Source: Polytrichum commune (taxonomy: Eukaryota > Streptophyta > Polytrichopsida > Polytrichales > Polytrichaceae). Taken from it: a stretch of 64,000 nucleotides of DNA. The stretch lies in NCBI GenBank assembly GCA_950295325.1, contig OX485804.1, forward strand, positions 59,738,533 to 59,802,532. Direction: 5' to 3'. Positions 34,875 to 44,900 of the stretch are shown here, one piece after another (position 1 is the stretch's first letter; each line of letters opens with the position of its first letter). The translations under genes were made by a program, and so were the position numbers. Under the pieces are notes generated by a model. That model was not told where the DNA came from and searched no databases. It was given only the letters and a program-made list of their open reading frames with translations.

Positions 34875-34884
34875 GAGTGAACAA

Positions 34885-35600
34885 AAGGGGTGTTAATTAT
34901 GGGGTAGGATTACAAAATATACAAGAGCTTAGGGTATTACTTTGGTCAATTTTGTAAGTATACATAGCCCATTTTTAATGTGATAAGAATTGTAAATTCA
35001 CATATAAGTAGATCATGGATCACTATGGGCTTATGACTTGACAGATCATATCATGATAGACTTAGAAACTATTATTGCACTAGCTATAATAACTTTTGTA
35101 GTAGAAAGAAGCTTGTATGAGTTACATCCTACTCATGAAAAAGTGTTTAATGATTCTATCAATGATAAATAAGTACTTTTAAAGTGAAAAAATTTCAAGC
35201 CTATTTTTTAGACCATATTTTTTTATTGTATATGTATGTTAGGCTTTTGCTTTTTTTAATTTTCTTTGAACATGCATACATATGTTAGGCTCTTTTTTTG
35301 TTATATATATTTATGTATATAAAATTTTTAATGAAAGAAAAAACATATACAAGGGTATTAAATTGGAGGTGACACACGCATGTTATACATGACTTTTAAC
35401 ACTTAGTGCACTCCCCGGGCATGGTATGATTTCTGTATACCTCGTTTTGACTCAAATAATATCTACTATAAGAAATAATTAACACCCTATTAGTTCATGA
35501 CTCGTCAATAAGAATATGGAAATTGGCATGATGTTGAGAAATTGAGTGATCATATCATCACCTAGCATGTTTCAGCAAACAATCTCCATTTAGGATTGTT
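34885..35600. other. AT-rich intergenic stretch, no gene
   Basis: Nothing beyond AT-rich low-complexity sequence was recognised. Confidence 0.5.
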
Positions 35601-35604
35601 GCAT

Positions 35605-36419
35605 ACCTTGGACAGCTAACCAAGTGGGCAACTATTAGCTAGCCAAAAGCTCCAACTAGCTAAAGCTATGCAGGAATTCGGTGCCTCAAAAGAATAACTA
35701 GCTAAAACTAAGTGCCATAATCCGGGCAAGGAAAGTTAGCTAATAACTAGCTGGAATCTGAATTTGATCTTGGTGGAATGAATGATGCCATTGCACTCAA
35801 ACGGTCATCTCTCATACCCGGACTTGTTAAAGTGACTATGTTAAACTTTTTGAAATTGAACATGAGCCCAATTCTAAATAATCCAACAAATGTCATGGAA
35901 TCTCCAATTTGGAACACCTTGATTCCATCTTGTCCTAAACTGCTAGATGACATTGACGATTCCGATGATAATAAAAATGAAGAAGATAATGATGATGATC
36001 AAGAAGAAGATGATGATGAAGAAGACAATGATGATGATGATGATGATGATGATGAAGAAGAAGATGATCTATCACCAATGCTAGTCGAAACTGAGGAAGC
36101 GGTCTATACGTGTTGATTTTAAGCCTTTCAAATTCCTTATGCAACAACATGAAAATATAAAGTCAAGTGAGAGTAATACAACCAAATATATATTGTTTGG
36201 TTTCATTTGAATGGAATTCTTTATGCTTTAGAATGAATATGCATGTCCCACAACTTTTTAGCTAGTTGAAGTTAAGTGAAAATGAGAGTTCCAAAAAAGT
36301 TAACTAGCTAAAGTTAAGTAAGAATCCTAGGCTCTGTGAACCTAACTAGCTAAAGCTAAGTGACAAATAGGGCCCGGAAAATTTAACTAGGTGTTGCTAG
36401 TTGGCCAACTATCCAAGGT
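35605..36419. mobile_element. TIR element with subterminal AACTAGCTAAAG repeats
   Basis: Left end ACCTTGGACAGCTAACCAA and right end the inverse of ACCTTGGATAGTTGGCCAA (about 15 of 19 matching). Inside each end are several copies of (A)ACTAGCTAAAGCTAAGT-like motifs, in direct and near-palindromic arrangement. TIRs plus clustered subterminal repeats are typical of class II elements where transposase binds the repeats. No TSD was readable, so the superfamily is open. Confidence 0.6.
35778..36116 (+). CDS. Acidic low-complexity ORF inside TIR element, unrecognised
   Basis: A 112-codon frame with an ATG start. Residues 1-56 are ordinary in composition (including MSPILNNPTN and WNTLIPSCPKLL), and residues 57-100 are almost only D and E from a GAT/GAA microsatellite. 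An acidic C-terminal tail is seen in many proteins, so no family can be named. It may be a remnant of a transposon protein or a capture, or chance extension through a microsatellite. Confidence 0.3.
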   Translation: MNDAIALKRSSLIPGLVKVTMLNFLKLNMSPILNNPTNVMESPIWNTLIPSCPKLLDDIDDSDDNKNEEDNDDDQEEDDDEEDNDDDDDDDDEEEDDLSPMLVETEEAVYTC

Positions 36420-36812
36420 TTGAATTGTTGGTACAGCTACTGAGAAGCACTGCATTAATTGATCCCACTTGCACCTCTTCTCGCTCTATCTAAAATAAAA
36501 GTGAAGATAATTACAGGATCGAAAGGAAAACTGCAAGATAAAGTAGAATTGAAGCTAATTAATCTGCATAGAGGCCGCAGTGTTGACTTATTTAAATTGT
36601 TGACGTCAATAATTCTCTGCGACCAAAAGAGGTGTAACTGTGTTCTGCCTTTCGGTCACATTCAAGACAATGTTTATGGAATTACTTGATGTCTTACAGC
36701 TTAGTGACAGCATCATGTAATGAATTAAGTTGCTGATGAGAGGTTGTAGAATGAAAAATTTGATGTCGTGCTTATTTCTGTGTTCAGTAAGACGTCAAAT
36801 GATTCCTTAGTG

Positions 36813-36872
36813 ATTTAACAGTGAAAGAATTAAAGACGCCAGCTTAGTGATTTGATTCTTTCACTGTTAAAT
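36813..36872. repeat. Perfect 18-bp stem hairpin
   Basis: ATTTAACAGTGAAAGAAT (36813-36830) is matched by its exact reverse complement at 36855-36872, with a 24-nt loop. It could be a foldback remnant or a small-RNA hairpin, but the stem is short for a plant miRNA precursor. Confidence 0.75.
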
Positions 36873-36982
36873 GAATACAAATGCAGACATAACATTGCTA
36901 CCCTCCATCTGTCACTTACCTTATGCAGGTGGATAGTTCAACCAAGGGTTTGGAATAAACATGTCGTGATTTTTAAAATAAC

Positions 36983-37070
36983 ATCTTTAGTCTTAGTGTT
37001 GCAGCAAGGTTCGCCTCAAACATGGCATCTTTAGTCTTAGTTTTGCAGCAAGGTTCGCCTCAAACATGGC
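36983..37070. repeat. 44-bp tandem duplication
   Basis: Two units of 44 bp beginning ATCTTTAGTCTTAG and ending CTCAAACATGGC, with a single G/T difference seen by eye. This is a recent local duplication. Confidence 0.9.
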
Positions 37071-37809
37071 ATCTTTTTTATTTAGAATGAGTGAGGGAGC
37101 ATGAGGTTTAGTAATGCCATGAAAGCAATCCCCAAAAAAATTTAGTGTTCTCAGAATGTCCTTGGTCGGAAGGAATCCTCAATGAATTGGCTCCCATACC
37201 TCTTGTCCTTACTACATTGTCTTTTAAATACCGTGTATCTCCTTTGAAATTTATAAGGCAGTATCACTAAGATCTATACAATTGATGAGAACATGAACTT
37301 TAGTTTGAAGTCCACAAAAAAATGCATCAAGCCAAGGAAAGACACTCAAAATACATTCTGATTTTTATGAACTATATAATGGATGTGAGGAGCACTCATG
37401 CCACATATTGTAATTGGTGCCCAACCTACTCAACTACAGTACTGACAAGATAGATTTTGGGTGCGTAAGACTAATATAACATGTAGCAAGTCGAAATGTG
37501 TCCATTATCAGACAAAGTGGTCATTGTTAGCACAGGGTTATCAATTACATGTGATACTGTGCCTCCTTGTATCCAATAAGGAGCAGACATGTTAGCAAAG
37601 CCGTTTGGCCTGATCAGTACGACTCGTAATGCAAGCTCATAAGCTGATGTTTGCCTATCAATCTGGGAACCTCCTGATATATGATTGTCATACACAGTTC
37701 AAGAAGTTTTTGCTACAAGCCCACATATATTGATGGGGGTTTTGGTTTGTTTCTGTTCCTGACATCAAAGTTCAACAGTTAAATAAGCGACTCCTTCACA
37801 TCTTTTGGT

Positions 37810-38012
37810 CAGTGTCCGGGGAGATTTTCGGGCGTAATCAGTCGAGATCCTAGTGTTTCCAAGATCAACCAGTTGCATGTTGACATCTTTCAGTTTTTCT
37901 TTATTAGATTGATAAATTTTCCGTAAATTTCCTGAGGCCTTGAATGTGAACCGGATATTTCTCAAACTCAACCGGATCATCTGTAACTAGCAGTTGGCTC
38001 TCCCTGTCATTG
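37810..38012 (+). mobile_element. Family A hAT-like MITE, copy 4
   Basis: Starts CAGTGTCCGGGGAG and ends CTCCCTGTCATTG. The flanks CTTTTGGT (37802-37809) and CTTTGGGT (38013-38020) agree at 7 of 8 positions. It lies about 1 kb downstream of the dioxygenase stop codon. Confidence 0.85.
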
Positions 38013-38504
38013 CTTTGGGTGTACACTTACCTGGAGAGAGTTGTGGCAATCGCCAGACTTGAGTGCATGTATTTCTCAACACCAAACACTCAATTAACCG
38101 CCTCTGAAGGGCAGGGACAAATCCCATATAACTAAAATCCATCTTGCTTCATTTAAAGATCCCCACGCACATATTAATTACACTGTCAACTGAGCTTACA
38201 AAACGTCTATGTTGAATACATGAGAGCCACACCACTTAGGTTATAGTGGTTGAGAAAGGTCTTCTATACCATGCTATACAATGATAGGCACAACCAGAAA
38301 TTCAGCCAAGCATCAGACAATTGGGTTCAATCTGTGAACTGCTGTGAACTTATAAAGTAGATATTCATAATTCCAGACTGATTCGGTTTCCAAGAAGCAC
38401 CTAATCTTGGCATCGTCCTCGATCACGATGACCCAAAAGTATGCATGAAAAACTCATTTCATGCATTACTGAGAGGCATTACTGTATCTATTACAAAGAG
38501 TACC

Positions 38505-38830
38505 CGGATGTGTGGCCCTATTGTGGGTACTTCCAACTCCACAGACAATATTGGCCATTGGATCGAATCGGGAATGTGCCTCATCCTGTTAGCAACTTCA
38601 AATGGCTCACAAAAATTATAATTTTCAAGCTTCAGAATCCAAGTATCACAAGATGCAAATTCTTTCAGAGATCAAAGAGAAGTCCGCTTTCCCTTTAAAT
38701 GATCACATAGGCCCTCCCAATTTTGTAATTTTGACTATTATATTGATGTATAATGGTGACTATATTTTGAGCACATACTCCAATCTCATCATGACACATG
38801 TATGTCTTTCTGGTATCGGTTCTAAACTAC
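38505..38830 (+). repeat. Repeat H copy
   Basis: Begins GTGGCCCTATTGTGGGTACTTCCAAC and includes AGAGATCAAAGAGAAG, ATCACATAGGCCCTCCCAATT and CCAATCTCATCATGACACATG, colinear with 31405-31690. Confidence 0.55.
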
Positions 38831-38998
38831 AAGCCTTGCCATATACCAATGAAATATATGCGTCTAATCAAGAAGAGTGACCACAGCTTATTACTGTGAT
38901 ACATTTAGATGCCTCCGAGACTGAACACGAGGATGTTGTGAGAAATTGGAGTGGTTTGACACACTCTTGGGTACCTCACGATCATATTATTCCATGCT

Positions 38999-41900
38999 CT
39001 AGGAGGGAATGCGTTTGTGCTGAAAATAGGGGAGAGCACTTTCGAAGCGATGGGCCCCTTTATGAACCTCCACAAATTCAGTCCAAGTGAAAGGTCGATA
39101 CAATGCAGGGTGAGAAATGTCCACTAGCTCCGGAGCAGACACGAGCTCGATCGACTCCAGAGGCTTCAGAAAGTATCCAACAGAAAGTCGAGGTTTGGTC
39201 TTGGGCACCACCGCCCGGTGTTGCACGCTCTTGAATCGGCCATTGGTGAGAACCTGTAAAGACACACAATTCACCAAAGCTTAAGGCATGGGGGTGTTAC
39301 TCGGATTGGTTTTCATGTTGTCCAACTTCTACCAAATAGATTACCACAACCAAAGTTGTGTCACATTAGCAAATCAAATCTACGATGAAGGATCAACAGA
39401 ACTTAGATCTAGAAAATCGGCCCTCCCCTGTTTAAGTTATGGTTATTGGAAGGGTGCAAATTTCTTGATTCCTTAACTGAATATGTATGTCCTCCCAAGT
39501 GTGTTCATTGTTCAGTGTTAGTTGAGTAGTTATTGGAATTTGAAGGCATAGTCCAATCTCATTTAAATATGTGTCTTTGTGGTGATTGTTATTCGGTTCT
39601 CACATGACCACACACCAATCAAATATTAGGGGTTCCGATTAAGGAAAGTAACTGAATAATAGCCACGTACTTAACAATATAATAGACTAAAGAATAAAGA
39701 TACGTTATAATTCGAGATGACTTTTTGTTGGGAGCCGGTCTCCTGTGATTTCCCATTGCTTGTTTTACATATAAAATCAACAGTTTTTTTTTTTCTTTTT
39801 TTTCTTTTACATTTGAGGGTTAAACTCATTTTAGCACCTCTTGGCATATCATGAGTTTGATATCATTAAACCGATATAGTATGTTCTTCGTTCAAACCTC
39901 CACACTACCTCGGATAGGAATGCACTACAAATTTGACATACATGGAAGGTGTTGTATGCAAAACACCCAACTCCCAACTAGAAGTCATGTTGAGTTAGAG
40001 GATAAGTCTAATAGGTCCAATATACTTAATATTTCCTTCATTGCTCATCAATTGCCCTCAGCCAAATGAAGTTTAGGTACTCCTCACATCTCAAGAATCC
40101 AATTTCCTTAATGTGTGCCTAGGTGTAATTTGACTTATAATGAGGTGCAAAAACTTGCACATTGCCAATATCAAGTGTTGAAATGAGGTCAAGCATTTAC
40201 GTAGCATTCTTAACCATGTGCAAGGACGCTCTCTTTCTATTCTCGCTTTAACAATGAATTTCAAGAATCAAGGTCCTTGAGTACATGCATGAATGTTGCT
40301 GAGCATAGTCAAGTGATGAGTTCTCATTAGTTGACACCTCATTGTGGATGGTCTATCTTCAGACACAAAGCCTTCTTCCATCTACCAAGATTCAACTGAA
40401 GAGGTGCTTCCCCAATGGAATCATTCTTGGGCTATCCAGATGACCTTAGATTTGTTTCATTTGCATTGGAATTTGGAACCTATCAAACAGGCTACTTAAG
40501 AAATGAGATTGTTAGTGCAGATTACTGGATTGGGCAGTTGTTTTTTTCTTAATGACGTAACAATTTACCTGCAAGATGTCAGCGACATTGACGCAAAACG
40601 CGTCCGTTTGAGGAGCCACTTGGACCCATCTCCCATCCTTAAGCACTTCAAGACCACTCACATCTTGTTGGTGTAAGATAGTGAGAAGGTTGCCGTCAAC
40701 GTGCGACTTGAGGCCGATATGAACTTCATCTTTGGAATTAGAAGGGTGGTAGTAATTTGCACGAAGTTGTCCCTGGGCCTCTCTTTTGTGAGCCTCAAAG
40801 TGATGGGCATCCACTCCCAAAGCCTCTGTTACAAGCTCCAGAATCTCCATGGCCAGCTTCCGGAAGGCCGCATTTGCTTCCTCGAATACAGCACTGCAAT
40901 TTAAAGAAGGCAATTTCAGAACCATTTTCGCCTAAGTTTGTGCGTATCATTATTCAGCTTCTAAGCAATGATCCGGGAGAACTGACAGTTGATTACAGAT
41001 GAACCGGTTGAGGTTGAGAAATAACCGATTGAAGTTCAAGACTTCAGGAGAATTAAAGAACACTTTAGAGGAATTTATGGAATTTACCTCAAATTAATAT
41101 AGAAAAACCGAAGGATGTCAGCATGTAACCGGTTGGACTTGCAAAGACTAGGATCTCAACCAATTATGCCCAAAAACCTCCGCGGACACTGCTTCTAAGT
41201 ATCAGGAGTTCTTTTTTCCAAAGCAAGGTGCGCTTTAGGTAGGTATACCTAAATTGTACACAACAATAGTCTGGACACCTATATTTGAGTGGTATGTGGT
41301 TAGTTGTGGATCTAAGAACATGTGTTTACAAGAAATTGGTAAATGTGTGAGTAATGACAACTTAATGAGCACAAGAATCTTCACTTTCACAATAAACAAG
41401 ATTTTCATATGAGCTCAAAGAATTATGTGGCAAATGGTTACAAGCATGATTTAGCGTTGCTGATGATCTTGCAGTAATTGTTTCATATCCATAACATCAC
41501 TCAGCTTAGTCATGGTGTTTTGTGGGCTATGGACAAATATTCGAGAATCTTAGTCATGGCCCACATAACACCATGGCTAAGTTGAGTAATGTTATGTCCT
41601 ACAAGAAGTGGGAGCAAAGAGAAAAGCATCCATCTAAGGCATGTTTAGTGTCCCAAGCCAATCAACATAGGTGGTTGTGGTATCACTAGCATGGGGTGGG
41701 GATTTTCAAGCTAAATCTGCAGTCTTGTTGTATACATGGAAGAGACAATTATCACCTATGAGTGTACATCTCATTCATCCAACATAAATGCCTTGAAATA
41801 ATATGTAGTTCCCATGTTACAAGTTTTAGGTGATTTGACATTGAAACAAGTCCAAAAAACCACAAATTAACGCAGTCCTAGCCATTTGAGATGAATCAGC

Positions 41901-44900
41901 ACAAACCTAGAGGGGGTCGAGTTTTTATGTTGGTTGAATGAGAAGTATGCTCATATGCGATACTTCCCTTTCTCTCATATACAGCTATATATTTCAGCAC
42001 AAACCCCAACAAACAATGTGATTAATGAGGCTGAACGATGTGATTGACTCCACATCAATAGGAACTCTGTCCTCCCCAACTAGCATTCAGAAGGAACCAT
42101 TATTGCATCCTCGACGAGTGTTGTAAGGGGCTAGGGCACTTCCTTTCTATTCTAGCTTTAAAAGTCAATTTTCAAGAATCAGGCTCCTTGATTGCTTGAT
42201 TCCATGAATGAATGAATGCCGAATTGTCAGGTGGCAGTCATTCATTTTACCAAGATTAATTCAGTTAAAATTGAGTGCCTCAAATGGAATAAGGTCATCC
42301 GGTTAACATAAAGATTATTCCATTTGCATTGGGAAGCTGGTACAAATGTCTCTCAAGAATGTTATGACTAGAACAAGACCAATACTAGTCACAGGGACAA
42401 ATTTTTGGTGCAATCTTGTCACCACCGACCCAGCAGTGTTCAGGGAGATTGTTGGGCACAATCGGTCGAGATCCTAGTGTTTCCAAGTCCAACCAGTTAC
42501 ATGTTGACTTCTTTTGGGTTTTCTGTAATAAATTAGGATATATTCTCTAGATTCCCCCAAAATGATCGGTAATTTTCCTGAAGTTTTGCTTCAACCGATT
42601 ATTTCTCAAACTCAACCAGTTCATCTGTAACTAGCAGTCAGTTCTCCCCATTCATTGCTCCAGCCGATATTCAATGTAGAGATTAAAAGGGAGATATATA
42701 GAGTACAGATGATTGTGTTCAAAATCTATACTGTGAATATGGAATGAAATTAAATGTGACTCTTATCCCGCAATTTCTTACCAAGAATGAGGAAAACTCC
42801 ATGAAGAGCTCACAGAGTAGACCCTAAAACTGAACAACTCAATGCTGTAAGAGAGAGCCCATGGGATCAGCAGGCAAATTTTCTCACTACCATCACTACT
42901 ACAGAACGTGAGATTCTTAAGCGCACAGCTGTTAAATGGATTGTGTCCTATGTGATTTTAAAGTGGTGTTTCAGCCTCATTAACGCAAAATGAACCAATT
43001 TTTTTTTGACATGGCCATTCAAAGTAACATAGGACACATTCCATTTAATGGAGCTGCATTTAAGAATCCCACATTATCTAGTATTGCAGATCGGCTATTG
43101 AAGCTTTTCAAAGTATGACAACAAAGTGCTTGTCTCCATTTATAGCTAAATTTGTTCATTTTCCAACAAATAGGTAGTATGTTTTTCACTTGATCATGTT
43201 ATAAAGGGTCTCTCTTCAAATTACTTTCACTGGGTAATTATTCTCATATTTGTACTGCCAAAGCTTCCAAAAGGAAGCTCACAAAGTTGGTGGATAATGA
43301 ACGTTTTTGGTAATAACTGTCAGGATAAGCATGGGCATGCTCAAAGAAATTAAATGAATTCTTCGGATATATTAACTCTACTAAATCGTACCTAATTTTT
43401 TGTGTAAGTGCTATCCAAGGTGTACCATGTTCACCTTGGAGGCACTTCTCTTTCACCAAGAGTTCTAAGACACTTAGTGGGACAGCCATTGACAACCACT
43501 AGCCCTAGTACCGTGGGCGCCAATAGAGTTGAAATTGCAAAGTACAAATGAAATGATGTCCTACACAAGGCAAGTATCCTTTGTTGCTTGCATTCCCATA
43601 CCATAATTCAACTTGCTAAGCTTGTTCTCTTCCTAGACCTAGTAGACCATATTCTGTTTCGTCTATTTTTAGATTTGGGTTTAAATTGAATCAAGATTAT
43701 GCATCCTACGTTTTAATTCTAGAATCAAAGTGCAACCAACTAAGCTTATTTACGATAGGAAAAGAGAATAGGGCCTCCCCACTTAGTAATGTTATGGGTA
43801 GAAGACCTCATATTATGATGATATATATAGTACTTGTTGCCCCTCTAGAAATTTGATGCATTAGTACCCCTCTTCCATGGCAAAGATGTTTAGCAAAAGG
43901 AAACTACGAACCAAAAATAAGGGATCCACATCATGACAAAGTTGTAGCACTCCAAGCCCTCATGGATCAAGTGCAAACTTCATTGAGTCGTTGAGTCGAT
44001 GATTGCACTTCACCGATTAACCTAATTAGTGAAGGAGGCTAATAGTGCGTGTGGGAAATTAGTGAAGTTGATATTAAACTACTTTACACTAGGAAATTAG
44101 TGCTACCAAAAGATCTAGGAAGCATTGTTCATCCAAACACTATTCATAGCAGCACTATTCACTGGAAATATTGGCACTATTCATTGGGAAGCATGTCTTT
44201 GCATTTTATTTTATTTTATCGCTCTACAAGCACCTTAGAGCATGCACTAAATTTCTTGAAATGTATGGTAAATGAACATTTATTCATGAATTTAGTATCA
44301 TTCAACACAAATTTCAACCCTTGTTGACTTTGAGACTTGGCAAAATAATGTGTGTTTCAAGCATTAGTTCCACATGCACTAAGTGGGATAATCAATGCAG
44401 TGCAAAGGAGAAGTCCTCTAAAATAAGTGTGTTCTCTTTTACATGTGTAAACAACATTTGCCCTCCATTCTCCTCCCCATGATTAAGATACATAAATGAA
44501 CCAACGGCCACTAGGAGGTTAATCATAGATTTTTATTTATTTTTAAATTACTTCTAGTAGTGTACCCATCTCACACTGGAACCCCCTATACCTAGTCCCT
44601 ACTCCAAGATGCATTACAACTTGTGCTAGCCATTGCAAGAATCATGTAGCCATTTGCAACACTAGGGTTTCTTGATTTTGTAGAAACTACTATAGAGGGT
44701 GCTCTATTGCATCTTTTCGTGTGCCAGAATGTAGTTCCCACGTAAGATTTAAGTGAATTTCAACCAATTTAAGAATGTCACGTGGCATAATTCAAGAACG
44801 TATTTATTTTTTCTCATCAAAGTAGAGAGAGGGCTTTATGATATTCAACCAACAACAACCCCAACATATGAATCTTAGGCAACCATCCTACGACGATAAA

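Larger units (their letters stand above)
36420..37800. other. Intergenic stretch with a hairpin and a 44-bp tandem duplication
   Basis: No gene is supported. The structures at 36813-36872 and 36983-37070 are listed separately. CTTAGTGA occurs repeatedly around 36700-36850. Confidence 0.45.

Noticed and set aside
35935-36150. Minus-strand histidine-rich frame
   Set aside because: Complement of the GAT/GAA microsatellite that encodes the acidic tail on the other strand.
35590-36435. 8-bp TSD (ATTGTTG on both sides) for the element at 35605-36419
   Set aside because: The two occurrences are not in register with the TIR ends, so the match is probably coincidental.
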